DNA of 64,000 bases from Colletotrichum lupini (lineage: Eukaryota; Ascomycota; Sordariomycetes; Glomerellales; Glomerellaceae): positions 744,001 to 808,000 of the forward strand of contig NC_064682.1 of assembly GCF_023278565.1 (NCBI RefSeq). Reading direction: 5' to 3'. The notes under the pieces were generated by a model that worked only from the letters and a program-made list of their open reading frames with translations, was not told the origin of the DNA and searched no databases. A program made the translations under genes and the position numbers. How positions within the stretch are numbered: position 1 is the first letter of the stretch; each line of letters begins with the position of its first letter. This document shows, one piece after another, positions 1 to 11,290 of this stretch.

Positions 1-772
1 GCCCCAGAGGGCTTCCTTGATCTTTGACACCATCTCAGACACTGGCTGCTCACGTTTTCGATGTGAGAATGTCGAGCCGGGAAGCAGCGGCGCCGCCTCC
101 CCAAAGGTTGCACCCGGCATTTTGTTTGTTATTTGAAGCGAGCCTGCACGCCAGCCCGCGTACTACCATCCAAGGGTTCCACTGGGGTTCAACGATGTCG
201 TCTTGAAGGGTTGCACATTTCGCCATCCCCAAATATCCCATGGGAGATAAAGAAGGGAAGGTCGTTGGGCTTAACCGAGGTTCGGCCGATGTCCCTAACC
301 GCAACCATGAAGGGTTGATCCTGTCATCAGAGTTACACCCGTTCGGTACTATTAAGGCTTACAAAGGTTCTCTGGATCAGATGCTGAACCCCGCCTAACC
401 CCACTACCCGCGGATTGCGCGATCTTGTCCGTTTTGATGGACATCTGAATGGGACGAGAGATAAGACCGTCAGCTTCAACAACCCCAACTTCTCCATGCA
501 CCCTGTACCGAGATAAGGTAGTTCCTGGAAGGTCTTTAAAAGGTCGCTATTTGTTCATAACATGGTAGAAAATCTCGTTTAGACTCGATATTGGTCCATT
601 TGCTTCTTGGTCGATAACAATTTTTTTATTTAGAAGGTGTTAATACTCTCCTCGTTTCCTTGCCATGCGCGCTCATTATTCCACGATCAAGCACATAATG
701 CTTACACCCGACCGGATGGTCAGAAAGGCAATAGCTGATCACGGCTAGTCTGACATGTGTCAAAGCTTAGGT
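1..772. other. No gene recognised at left edge
   Basis: Only short overlapping open frames without recognisable protein motifs are visible. The stretch lies downstream of the minus-strand kinase-like gene and probably contains its 3' untranslated region. Nothing repetitive stands out. Confidence 0.5.
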
Positions 773-2359
773 CTAGTCAAACAAAAATGACTTCAAACGT
801 TGTCTTGCCTCTGTATCTTCCCAGTCCACCAATATCCGTTCCTTTGACTCCTCCATCTTGATTTCCACCATGGTGTCCATGGCAGCTTGCTCTTCTGGGC
901 TGAGAAGGTGGATTCTAGTCTTCCAAAGCTTGCTTTTGGGCACACCGCTGTTTGGATCACGTTTACCGAAGAACTTTTCATCTAGATATTTCCAGTAAAT
1001 CGCATCGAATGCCCAACTCTTCCTCGCGGCATAATTAAGCCAGAAACGCCCCGTGGCCCAGCTATCTCGCATATATGCTGAGAGAAGAAAGGGCGTCCCT
1101 GACTTCTTCATTTCTTTCTCCGCCTCTTGCAAGGCTGACAACCATGTTGGGAGGCGTTTCTCGTAGTTTTGCTCCCAGTCTTCAATCCCATTGTCCCAGG
1201 AATCGGGCGTATCAAGAAGAAGCCACCAGGGTGGATCTAGCACGAGCTGCGTCGGCCCGGCAAACGTGAATTCCCAGTCAAAGACTGCAGCGATTTCATC
1301 ATTCTCGGTAACAAGAACATTCGCCGGCCTGAAGTCATCGCACCACAAGCGAAACGAGCCCGAGTTGCTGGGCATTGGCAGTGTTGCAGGGCAGTGTTTA
1401 GCGCGGGCGGACCAGTCATCTTCAGCAAAGCCATAACTCGACAGTCGGCCTTGTTTGGCCAACCTGCGAAAAAGCTGGCGCGCGACGTACTTGGTCCTGC
1501 AATCATCCCGTGACGAGATAATATCGTTGTGCTGAAAAAGGAGTGTTGCCATTTGCTGCTCAGCCAAGACCATGTACCACTCATCGGTGGTTCTATACGT
1601 AGTACCTTTAGGCGGAAAGATGGATTTGGGTACGTTGGACAGTTGGACCATGTTGATCATGTTCAGAGTGATGGGCCGTCCGGTTATACGTTGAGATCCT
1701 GACCCGGGGCTTGTTTCGACAAGAGCTCCAATGCACGGAAAGCTAGGCTGCGCAAGCTGCAGCACACATTCTGCCATCTTGCGATAGAGACTTTTGAGCT
1801 TGCCTTCAGGCATATTCGGATCGAGCACGGCTGGGTTGGAATGCGGCGTAGAGAGAGATCTACTCATGGTCTCAAGTTCTTTGGACCCGAGATCTTCCAT
1901 CATCAGGAACGGACCAATGCCTGGTCTAGGATCAACTCCATAATGATACACCTTCGGGATTGGGAGCTGAGTGTGTTGGGCAAGATACCTCGCCGTCGCG
2001 ACCTCCATGGCTAGATTCTCTTCATGGAAAATGCCTTGACTCGGGAATGGTACACGGACCAAAATCTTAGCGGAAGGACTTCCGCCGTCTGGTCGAAAGG
2101 GATAGAGCATGTGGAAGCCGCCCGTCACCAATGGTGGTGCGCGCTCGAGAGACGTGCCCAACGCGGTTTCTGCAACAGCTTTGACGTTTTCAAATTGTGA
2201 AGTTTTGCGAAGCCTGGCCGTATCTTGTTCGAAGAGTTCTTCAGACTGATCCCATTTGAGATTGTCAGAGTGTATCCGAGCAGGAGCTACCATTGTAATG
2301 AGATATGGTGAGAATGGCCCGTTATATATGTGTGAGTGGAGAGGAAGGTGCTGTGACAA
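773..2359 (-). CDS. APH-fold phosphotransferase family protein
   Basis: Single-exon gene for a protein of about 528 residues of the aminoglycoside-phosphotransferase/choline-kinase-like (APH) superfamily, here a fungal subfamily of unknown substrate. Seen in the sequence: an N-lobe with a glycine-rich turn (VTGGFHMLYPF) and a lysine strand (SAKILVRVPFP), the segment LMMEDLG at the hinge, a catalytic-loop-like motif WCDDFRPANVLV and a metal-binding VFDWEF motif. The usual His of the HGD catalytic loop is Cys here, but the Asp and Asn are kept; as far as I recall this WCDD form is common in fungal members. Length is normal for the subfamily. A second start 22 codons downstream (position 2293, MVAPARIHSD) is equally plausible. 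Small-molecule kinase activity is an inference; a pseudokinase is possible. Confidence 0.85.
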   Translation of the reverse strand: MSQHLPLHSHIYNGPFSPYLITMVAPARIHSDNLKWDQSEELFEQDTARLRKTSQFENVKAVAETALGTSLERAPPLVTGGFHMLYPFRPDGGSPSAKILVRVPFPSQGIFHEENLAMEVATARYLAQHTQLPIPKVYHYGVDPRPGIGPFLMMEDLGSKELETMSRSLSTPHSNPAVLDPNMPEGKLKSLYRKMAECVLQLAQPSFPCIGALVETSPGSGSQRITGRPITLNMINMVQLSNVPKSIFPPKGTTYRTTDEWYMVLAEQQMATLLFQHNDIISSRDDCRTKYVARQLFRRLAKQGRLSSYGFAEDDWSARAKHCPATLPMPSNSGSFRLWCDDFRPANVLVTENDEIAAVFDWEFTFAGPTQLVLDPPWWLLLDTPDSWDNGIEDWEQNYEKRLPTWLSALQEAEKEMKKSGTPFLLSAYMRDSWATGRFWLNYAARKSWAFDAIYWKYLDEKFFGKRDPNSGVPKSKLWKTRIHLLSPEEQAAMDTMVEIKMEESKERILVDWEDTEARQRLKSFLFD

Positions 2360-3640
2360 GTGTTTCAGGAAACCGCTTGGTTCTTATAGTTGGACGTGCC
2401 TAAGGCTTGAAAGGTCATTTTGCTGACCAACGCTGATACCTAGTCTTAGTGGGGTGGGGATCTTGAAATGTCTTGGACTGGCCAGGGGACCTCACCAACA
2501 TCCAACGGTAAACTCTTGAGCGGAGCCATCGTGGGCCGAACAAAGAGACCGCACCGTCAGCATCCGGTGACTAACTCAGAGTGAACGTAGGTCCTGAAAT
2601 ATTGGAACTGTGACAGAACATTGGGCGTTCTAGTCAAAGGTTCAAACACAGTGGAGTCAATGTTGGGGGCTAGGTGTTGGATCGCGCGAAGGCCCTTGAC
2701 TAACACCGCCCTGCTTGCCAAGGCCGGCATACTAGACTAGATCAAGTATCAAATCTCAACCATCAAAGCAGATGAAATGGTGTAAAATCGACGAAGTGAG
2801 TCTGGGGCAGAGTGAAAGAAAATGAACAACCGGTGCTGAGATAATGCCGAGCGGCATGCAGTGAGAAACCCTATCTGCCTCATCTTACTTGTAAATGCTA
2901 GTAGAACCAAGTCCCAGAAGTCTGGTCTCAAAGACAGTCCCCCGGGATGATCGGAGACATGATGTTCAAGTGAAAGCTTTAACCCTCCGCAACGCATGTA
3001 AGCTCGGAGTTCAAAGCTAGACGGTGGACGCCCGGAGGTGGCGTGGGTAAGCCACAAGTGCTAAGAAAAACATGATTCAACTAATTCAGACAGGTATGAG
3101 GACGAAGAATCTCAAATCTTTCTCAAAGATACGTAATTGAATATTGATCAGACTGAAAGAGAAATCCAGTGGAAACGTTGCTGGCTGCCTTCTTTGAGAG
3201 GTTACGGGGTAGGAGCGCGAACAGCTCAATGCTCGGGTGAGGAGGCACTCTGGGCGGCAAATCCAAGTGTAATAGGGTCTTGGATATATCAAAGATATCT
3301 CAGAACCATTGGAAATAGGGGACACGATATTGAGAAAAGGCTATAAGGACATCTTACAACCACCAGTATGCCACAACTCGTTATCCTGATCCACCAAGTT
3401 TAGACCTACGCACCCGAATTCTGGCAATTCTCCATTTCTCGCTTTGAAACTTGAATAAAACAAGCACTTGAACCCGTCCCAATATCATATTCAGTGGCAT
3501 CGTGGGATTATACTGTGTTCAAAAACATCGGAGTGTGACACACAAGCTCTGAACTTTTAAATCAGGTAGGGATCACTTTGAAGCCTGACTGCCTAAGTTG
3601 AGTATTTAGCTAATACTGTAAGGGATTCAAGACTTTCGCC
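2360..3640. other. Intergenic, no gene recognised
   Basis: Upstream region of the minus-strand kinase-like gene and of the plus-strand gene at 3641. Short open frames on both strands show no family motif or credible exon chain. It presumably holds both promoters. Confidence 0.5.
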
Positions 3641-4165
3641 ATGTCTTCAAACACAGATATACCCAACAGGCAAGAGGAACGATTGAACGATACGGCAAAA
3701 GAAGAGGAGACGCCTGCTTCCCCTGTCTACAATGATACACCCGATAGTGAGGAAAAACGTAGGAAGGATCTCAAGGATCAGTCGCTTAAAACTGGTGATG
3801 TCAGCCGGGAAAGACGTTTGAGACAGGAGGAAAAAGAGAAGGAGACGCGCCTGATGAAGTCAGAGGCCCGAGGGAATAGTCCTGTCTACTCCAGCGTACC
3901 AGATAGTCCAGGGACAAAGGCGGATTATGACGAAGATATGATCGTGAGGAGTGGTGAAAACAGCCAATCAAGACGCTCGGGGAAGAATAAAGAGGCAGAG
4001 GAGACACCTTCCCACCCTAACGAACTAGAAACTTCCGACATGGCCTTAGTCAACAGCAAAATAGCCATGCTTCGGACTGCCAACATCACTCAAAGGAAAC
4101 ATTTGAATGCGAGGAAGGTGAAGAAAGACGAAGACGAAGATGGAGATGCAGATGAAGAGGCATAA
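3641..4165 (+). CDS. Charged, intrinsically disordered protein, unknown
   Basis: Open frame of 174 residues made almost wholly of Glu, Asp, Lys, Arg, Ser and Pro, with no hydrophobic core, membrane segment or signal peptide. Two imperfect copies of a motif PVYxxxPDS (near residues 28-36 and 80-88) suggest an internal duplication of a unit that also carries a following charged stretch. The C-terminus is very acidic (DEDEDGDADEEA). I do not recognise a family. The low-complexity composition and two-fold repeat fit a disordered, possibly nuclear or scaffold-type protein, but this is a guess. It could be a chance open frame, although its length and the codon-coherent repeat argue for a real gene. 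Confidence 0.5.
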   Translation: MSSNTDIPNRQEERLNDTAKEEETPASPVYNDTPDSEEKRRKDLKDQSLKTGDVSRERRLRQEEKEKETRLMKSEARGNSPVYSSVPDSPGTKADYDEDMIVRSGENSQSRRSGKNKEAEETPSHPNELETSDMALVNSKIAMLRTANITQRKHLNARKVKKDEDEDGDADEEA

Positions 4166-4475
4166 GAACAGCTATATATGGGTCACGGGGACAAATGGCT
4201 AAAGTAGCCTCGTGTCGGAGACCCGATAGGGTACCTAGTAGGGCAAGGTGCGAAAAGGACAGGCAGTAACAACCTGTTTGTCCTTGCCCAGCAGTAAAGT
4301 AGTCATAACATGAAAGTTTTCGGTATCTAGTCACCTGATTTTAGTTTAGTGTCAATTCAACATTGTCCCAGTGCTCGTAAAATGCCCTATTTCACTCAAA
4401 TCAGCGTATAGATGACTAGCTAATCACGTACTTTATGGGCAGATAAAAGTGGCTACTACGTAGAGCTACTGAGAC

Positions 4476-5123
4476 ATGTGTGTGGGTCGCGTTGGATTAG
4501 GCAAACAGTCAAGACTGTATCTGCTGTACTGCATGCAGTATAAGAACAAGACCATCCTACCCCTCTTCGAGACAAGGCGACTGGCATCGCACCAACACAC
4601 TGCCGGGTCCCAGTTCATCGACATGGCCCTTGAGCTCTTCACCCCATCCTGCGTCAGATCTCCTCCTGGGCTTCTGCATTTACCGGATATTGAGCGGCCG
4701 CTCAGAATCAGCATCGAAGGTCCGCGAGAATCGATAGAAAAGCTATTCCCGTCTGTTGTATGGGATACTCGCGTGTTTGATGCGAAGTTTCCTCAGGAAT
4801 CTGGTCCACAACTCGCAACGCTCGCGTTTCAGCGCATTTACGGGGAGAGCGTCCGTTCTGATGTCCCCGGCGATTTGGTCGTACGAGACGGATACATTGG
4901 ATGGATTGGACAGGGTCATAGAATAGTGGAGTAAGGTTTAATCCATTGCCGGCTGAAATGATTACAGCTAACGACATGTGTCTTTCTAAATAGTCACTTT
5001 GACTACTATGGTGTGTCACGTTCGATCATCTTGTTCCCGTGGTTGACGCCGATCCAGGGGCACTACAAATCAACATCATCGAGGTGGAGTCTGATCAAGG
5101 AAAGACCGCTAACGAATGCGTGA
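4476..5123 (+). CDS. Hypothetical protein, two exons
   Basis: Unrecognised protein of about 194 residues. Exon 1 runs from 4476 to 4930, a 63-bp intron (4931-4993, GTAAGG...GCTAAC...TAG) follows, and exon 2 runs from 4994 to a TGA at 5121-5123. The splice junction falls within an Asp codon and joins QGHRIV to HFDYYGVSRS, after which the reading stays coherent (IILFPWLTPIQGHYK). A shorter start at 4623 (MALELFTPSC) is possible and would give about 145 residues. No signal peptide or known domain is visible; aromatic-rich segments suggest a folded domain. The open frame at 5039-5302 in another phase is regarded as a shadow. Confidence 0.5.
4931..4993 (+). other. Intron of gene 4476-5123
   Basis: GTAAGG donor, GCTAAC branch point about 20 bases before a TAG acceptor; 63 bp. 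Confidence 0.65.
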
Positions 5124-5465
5124 GATTTCCGGTTGATGCACTGGAATATACAGGAAAGAAGGTATTGACTGTTCCCATATGTTGTCAGAAACGAAAGGGC
5201 ACTACAGATCGCGCAAGGGTCAAAAACAATGTTTTGTACAGGGATGGGCATCCCAACCCGTGGATGCAGGACAAGTCTAGCAGTGAAGGGCCATTGCCAT
5301 GATCGTCAACAGTTGCATACTTGAAGGACGACAATGATTATATTTAGATATGTCATTCGCCTTTTCTCAACTTTTAGAACGGTATGGATACTTCTGAGGC
5401 ATTGAACGACCTGTAGTCCGTGTCTACAAAGTGTCTCGATACTAGCAAGTCAACTCATTTCCATC
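5124..5465. other. Short tail-to-tail spacer
   Basis: Between the 3' ends of two convergent genes. Likely untranslated sequence only. Confidence 0.5.
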
Positions 5466-7603
5466 TTAGTGCTCGCAGAAACTCCACTCCACATCTCTTA
5501 GCTCGTCGTTAACAGTCTTTGACAAAACTGTCCTTTCCTTCATAAGCTCTTCGCGCATCTTCTTTGCTTCGTCCATTTCAATCAGAGCGCTCATAGTCTC
5601 AACCATGTCGTTCGCTCCATCAACCTGGTCTTTACCCTCGAACCAATGCTTCTGCTGAGGAGGCACATTCGCCGTCGAAATCACGGGAACAGCAGGATCG
5701 ACCAAGAACAGAGCCACAATCTTCCTATACCCAGGCTTCGTCGGATCCTCCAACCTGAAAGGCCGCACCCTATGCTGGCTCAAGTTCGAGAAGAAGAGCG
5801 TCCTTCCCGGCCGCGTCAGCACGCTGCCCACCTCCTGGAGGGTATCAGAACTACTACGAATAGCAAAGACCTTTTCGATGGACCTGTGATCGTACTGCTG
5901 GTAGTTGAGACGCTGATCCAGCTTCTCCCTGTTCCCTGGAGCGCGGAAAGCGAGCTGGGACTCGGTGATGTTAGCGCTATCGTAGTAGAAGAGCGCTGTG
6001 GCGCAGATGTGCTCGTTGAGTTGACCTTCGATGTGCCATGAGCCGCCGTCGTAGGTTGGCTTCTCGGGCGTAAGGTGAATGTTGGCGAGCTTAACGATGA
6101 CTTGAATGCGGGGCGCGTTGTTGAAGAATCCGGCTTGTTTGATGTTCTTGGGCGACAGCCTGAAGTACGGAGAGGGCTCCCGGACTTGCTCGTCTTCACT
6201 GTCGCTGTCATCGTCGTCGTCGTCATAGTCGTAATCATAATCTTCCTCATCGTCGCTTTCATCACAGTCTTCATCGTCGTGCTCATCATCCTCAGAGGCC
6301 GCATCGTCGCTCTTCAGTCGCTTGCTTTCGTGGGCGTCTCTGCGTTGTCTGCCTATCTTCTCTCTAGTAGCAGCTGTGGGCTGGACCAAGTGGTCAATCT
6401 CCAGGTGATGGCCTTCTGGCCTATCTATGGGAACATCATTTTCGTTCCCGTCTAACTGGTTTCCCTGCTCAGGGACAGCATCGGGTATCGCAACACGCTT
6501 TCCAACCTTTCGAGCCCTGAGACGCTGCACTGGGAACTTTCTCACCCAGCGATAGATGATGTCCCAAGCTGGCAAAGACTTCTGTATCAGCTCTTCGATT
6601 AAGGGGTACAGATCAGAATGTTCCCTTGGGTGCAAGTTATTGACATAACTTTCGATGGTGGTTCGGCCGTCTTCGTTAATAGCGACGTCAGATGGTAGCC
6701 ACTGAAACTTCGTGGATACTAGCTCAATAGGTGCGCCTTGCCAGTCGAAAGTTCTACCTTCACCAACGTCAGACTCGTCGGGTTTCGGTATGAGGAATCC
6801 AGGTTCGCCAATTTCGAGGCAGTTGTCTAATGTGATACGTTGATGCATGATACGTGAGCGGCCGTACAAGAGTGGGAAGAGTGACGGGTGCACCAAGTCG
6901 AGAACTTTACCGTCACTTCCCGGATGCCAATCCTTTGCGACGTCGGGAATATCTTCGAGAGATTTGACGGCGACTTTGAGGCGATCAACTAGGGAGCTGG
7001 GTAGCAGCTTGTCTGACTTGATGACACAAGTAGAGTAATCCAGGACAGGAATGAGGCCCGTTTCCTCGTACAACGCTGCCTTTTTTCGAAGTTCTTGCAT
7101 GCACTTGGAATCTCAATCTCAGCTTAATCAATGCAATTGCTTCTTCGTGGCCATGTGAAGGTTAGATGAACTGGACTGAAACTTACCGCTTCAGCCATGT
7201 TCTTCGTGAAGTCACCATGGCTTCTGTATGCCGCCCAGTCCAAAGTCTGCACTTCCTTCTTCCACTTGGCGGAAATCACTGGATCTCGAACTTTGCGCCA
7301 CCACTCAGGCTTGTTCGTAATATCTTCCATGAACTTAAGCATGCATACTTCTCGAATTAACAGAGTACTAGCTTTCCAACTCTTGTTGGTGTCCTCCATG
7401 AGCACTGGGAATCTGTCTCGCTTGTCTGGCAGGTAGTTCAGCGGCAGGCCATAGCCAGGAAGCCGGATCGTCCCGGATGCATGGGCAATAGACTGAGGTC
7501 GAAGTCCATGGTTCTGGTGTTCAGACGTTAGTTACTGTTCCGTGATATGGAAAAACACCGGCTGGGTGCGTACGCTGAATTGGTCGAATTGTAGTTCGGT
7601 CAT
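5466..7603 (-). CDS. DUF4246 family protein (2OG-oxygenase-like)
   Basis: Three-exon gene for about 664 residues of the fungal DUF4246 family. Exons on the minus strand are 7603-7574, 7513-7187 and 7103-5466, with introns of 60 bp (GTACGC...CAG) and 83 bp (GTAAGT...AAG). Family hallmarks in order: GTIRLPGYGLPLNYLPD near residue 18, RKVRDP near residue 80, DLVHPSLFPLLYGR near residue 190, a YVNNLHP segment near residue 272, WHIEGQLNEHICATALFYYD and QHRVRPF. The last two contain His/Glu and His residues typical of a double-stranded beta-helix 2-oxoglutarate/Fe(II) oxygenase-like fold. An extremely acidic insert (about residues 385-425, runs of Asp, Glu, Tyr) separates the helical N-half from the oxygenase-like half. 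The first exon codes only ten residues. The substrate is unknown. Confidence 0.88.
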
Positions 7604-8834
7604 TTTGAATAATCTAGTAAAAAAATCAAAGCTTTAGGAGGTGGGGTGCTGAAACTGGCAACCCAGATGAACAGGTTGCTGAAGGCTCCAAGTTGTTCTC
7701 AGGTGCATTTTTATCAGAGGTAGCCCGTACAGCGAATGGCACAAATGGTATTTTATGTTCGTAAATAAAAGTCACTGGTTTGATCGGCTCGGGGATATTT
7801 CAGCGAGCTAGAATATTGTCCGCCAGTTGCCTGAACCTAAATTTATGGAACTTAAGGAACATGACTCGGTGGCGAGATGTCACTTCAGTGAATCTGTGAA
7901 CATCAACATGCAAATGCTGTTCAGTGAGGCCAAGGGTTAAAAGGTTGACGCTGCAAACTTCCTGTCCAGCGATCAATAGTAAGTACGGTGAGCGATGGTA
8001 TATCTCAAAATGGGACGTTTGCTGATATGCAGTCATAATCTAGTGTACATCATTTTTGAACGATGCAACTGTGTGATGGGGAAGCTCGGAGCTATTCTCA
8101 ATCGCAATAGAGGTAATGCACTCTCTAGACCGTCTTCGCGTTCACCATGAAGCACACGGCTGCCCGCCCTCGACTTGTTCTCAAGATCATGGTAGCCATG
8201 GAGTTCTTCGAGGTCACAGTGCTGGAAAATAAAGACTCATCTGCATGGATTGTAGATTATTTTCTTGATATTCATTACCTTATCTCGAGTCGCAATTTGG
8301 GTGTTTGACACATGATATACGCTGATAGATGGAGTACGTTGATAATTCGGGGAAGGCGATAAGTGACGGCTCAGGTAGTATTCGGCTTATTGCGGCACAT
8401 GGGAAAGGACCGACAAAATGAGCGAGCAGGAGGGGACTCGAGGGAAGGTACCAGTGTCTGCCTAGTCTTGGCATCATGCAAAGCGTGGCAGGCGTGCAAG
8501 TCCCGCGCTGGAAAGGTTCAGTGATACCGATTGGAGGATGACATGTTTGTAGTGCAGATCATCATCCCATCCTCCAAGTCTTGATCTGCATATGTCTTTG
8601 TGTTGCCAAAACGGCGTCGATAATAGAAGCAGCGCTAATGGACTCAAGAGAAATTCCCTGATAAAAGTGAGTTAGGTACACTTCCAAGACCAACTTCAAC
8701 TCGAGAAGTTTTCCAATAGACTTGAAGGGGTTTGTTTGGTATCACTTATCATTAAGTATTCGGTCATAAGTGAGAAAGCCTGAGGAGGTATCATCTGGGT
8801 AGATCTTGGTCCCGACACTGTCATGCACCATCTC
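7604..8834. other. Intergenic, no gene recognised
   Basis: Promoter side of the DUF4246 gene and downstream side of the broken mucin-like gene. Small open frames, for example at 7800-8036 minus, have no recognisable features. Confidence 0.45.
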
Positions 8835-9852
8835 TCACAGAGGCATCGCCAAGGCAACACCAGCAAGCGCGGCAAAAGCCCATACCGTCGCCAGTATTCC
8901 TACATTACCCCCCGCAGTCGTCATTCGGAGGCCGTGAGCCGCACTAGACGCCCCCGTCCCCGTCGGAGCCGAAGACCCGCTAGCAGCCGTCGTGCCGCTT
9001 CCACCTGCGCTGCTGGTCCCGGTCTGTGCAGCCGCGTTATGAATCATTGTCACTGCGGGTCTCGAAGCGACCGGAATTCAACCATCAGCCTGGGCATTGG
9101 TAAAGGTCCGCGTGCTAGTCCTGATGTTGTAGCTGGTGGGTGTGTACGAGTATACAGCTCCGGAGACGACGGTATTGTTGTAGGTGAAGGTCGCTTGCGC
9201 CATGGTCACATTGCCAACGAGCCGCTGACACGCCGTCATTGCGCCGTACACAGACTCTGGAACTTGCGAGAAGCACTCTCAGTTGAACCCTACAGTATAG
9301 CCACTGATGCAATAATGTTCGTTAACCTCTGGGAAAACTCTGCTATAAATTGCCGCGAGCTTGAACTTACTCGGGACAGCAAATGACCGCAGTCTCATTA
9401 CTTTCGAGAGCCTCCATAAGAACGTTGACGATGGGGTTATACGCCAGCCTGTCACTCATGTACCCGGACCCAAACGGCACGCTGACGATAGGCGGGACAA
9501 AGACTCCAGACGAGCTGATCGTGCCCTCGGCATTCTTTGCAGCGACACCAGCTGTCGTGTACTGATCAGGACAGACGCTTGCGGGCGAGAAGTAGGCAAT
9601 GGTGCCCGCGTCAACGGTGGCAGTGGCCGCTGAATGGATCTGATCGAAGACGGTGCCGGAGGGGAAACACTCGCCGTATGCCGAACCTTCGCATTTCTGA
9701 CGGAAGAAAGGTTGGACGCGGTCTGTCAAGACGGATTCTGCGGCCAGCCAGAGGCCTGGGGATGAGGTAGCGCATGAACTAGGCGCAGTGAATATTGTTG
9801 TCAGCGGCCCGACGTTTGTGATTGCATGTTGTGAGAGTTCGGTGAGAGGCAT
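8835..9852 (-). pseudogene. Mucin-like surface protein gene with two in-frame TGA codons
   Basis: Minus-strand gene in two exons: 9852-9371, a 67-bp intron (9304-9370, GTAAGT...CAG), then 9303-8835. The opening segment (AITNVGPLTTIFTAPSSC) is typical of a fungal family of Cys-containing extracellular proteins. The joined reading gives ICCPDGYTVGFN and then meets TGA at 9279-9281, continues coherently for 66 codons (ECFSQVPESVYGAM), and meets TGA again at 9078-9080. It then resumes with a Ser/Thr/Gly-rich stalk and a C-terminal hydrophobic stretch (about 20 residues ending ALAMPL) that fits a membrane or GPI-type anchor. No other frame or short intron rescues the stops. No N-terminal signal peptide is evident from the start chosen. 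A decaying gene, sequence error or stop readthrough are the alternatives. Confidence 0.7.
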
Positions 9853-11290
9853 GTTGGGCTGGCCTGGATTCGGAGTTACACTATACTCTCTGTTAGGGTT
9901 CTGTGTCTTCTGAACAAGAGTCGACTATGAACGCGGTTTGCTAACAACGGGTTGAGGGGAAGTCGCTTTTAACTATAAGCTGACAGCACCAAGGGGGTTG
10001 CAATGAGAAGGCACCAAAGACAGCGGCTTGCATATTTTTCTCTTGGCAGAGACATGTCAGCTCGGTCTACCGCACTGCTCTCCAGGTTTATCGTCACATT
10101 AGGTTGTTTGCTAGCGTCTTCAAGGGCCAGGCAGACACAAGTCGGGCAAAGAGGGCATGTTACATTTCGTCATTCCACTGCCAGATTCAGCGACAAATGT
10201 GCTGTGCCGCACCAGGTCAGCGAGCTTAAGCAGTCTTGGCATGATTCAAGCTCTGGCGACGCTCAGGAACATATCCTAAGCAAGGAAGATTGTTCTGCGT
10301 GTAGCCAGCCCTGCACGGCGCGCCTCGGACCGCCGATGGTCGGTGAGGTGAGTTGGGTTAGGATGGGTGAGATGGGTGAGTGGTCAGGCGGCATCTGTTG
10401 CCGGCGGATTGGTGGGAATTCCCGGGTAGCATCTTGGCGTCGTGGTTTGAAGGATTCGATAATCTCACTCTTTTCCATTGACCCCAAGGGAGCGAGCGTT
10501 GTGGGAACTTTTGAGCAATGTCATCAGAGTCGGCGAGCTTGCGATCGAAGGCAATGACATCAGATGTCCCAGATGGAGGGCCAAGATCGGGCGCTTTCGT
10601 TCGCTCATCCCATCGCTCCGTTTAGATTGCTCTCCGCGAGAGTCTGCCCTAGGTCCTTGGCGAGATCTACGTCGCCCTCCTGGGCTTCCCCGCACGGCGA
10701 TGCCAACTACCAAGATGGTGAATAGCGCGATGGTACTGCGGCAGGTACCGAGATAGTCGACGTCGATCAATTTAATAAAGCGAAATGGGAGCGACGACTG
10801 GGCGTTCGACGTCCGGTCGTTTGTAAAGGGTATATCAACATCCCTAGACTCGTTTCCGTGGTCCTCTGCTTGAAGGCTCGAGAAGATTGTATTCAAGCTG
10901 TCTTTGAAGAAGCGTCTGGCCTACGCCCAATCTCAAAAAAGAAACGTCTTGAGGAAAACGACTTACCAAAGGCGCGGATCAAAATCCATCAACAGTGTGG
11001 TTCGACGCCTAGGATGTACTCAATGGAAATGTCATTGCCTATGACTGACTCTGTGGGGATGGCCCCGGTATCTGATTTAATCCTGAACTCCGTCTGGTCC
11101 TAATTGTTCTGGGGCCGTCGATGACACGATGATGCTTTGGTTGACCTTGTAACCCAATCCCCTCCAAACGCCAATGCCAATGCTGCGAAACACACAAACA
11201 TCATCCACCTGTCCCTCATGATGGGTACATCACCCTGTGGATAGGGCCTCATGGGGCGTTATTCATGACGAGATAAAAGAAAACACCCAC
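9853..11290. other. Intergenic, no gene confidently recognised
   Basis: Contains open frames on both strands (plus 10003-10557; minus 10896-10465, the latter with one hydrophobic stretch near its middle). Neither shows a family motif, a clear splice chain or natural-looking composition, so no gene is called. Confidence 0.4.

Noticed and set aside
5646..6455. Long plus and minus frames inside the DUF4246 gene
   Set aside because: Antisense or out-of-phase shadows of the acidic-repeat coding region, with Val/Ile/Met runs produced by the repeat.
9115..9312. Minus frame obtained by using the TAG acceptor next to 9290 in the mucin-like gene
   Set aside because: Gives an unnatural His/Gln/Leu-rich sequence; the CAG acceptor at 9304-9306 gives the family-like continuation, though with TGA stops.
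10003..10557. 184-codon open frame on the plus strand
   Set aside because: No motif, signal peptide or natural composition; Arg/Ser-rich as is typical of chance frames, and a competing minus frame overlaps it.
10465..10896. 143-codon minus frame with a hydrophobic stretch
   Set aside because: One possible membrane segment, but the rest is unlike a protein and no exons could be linked to it.
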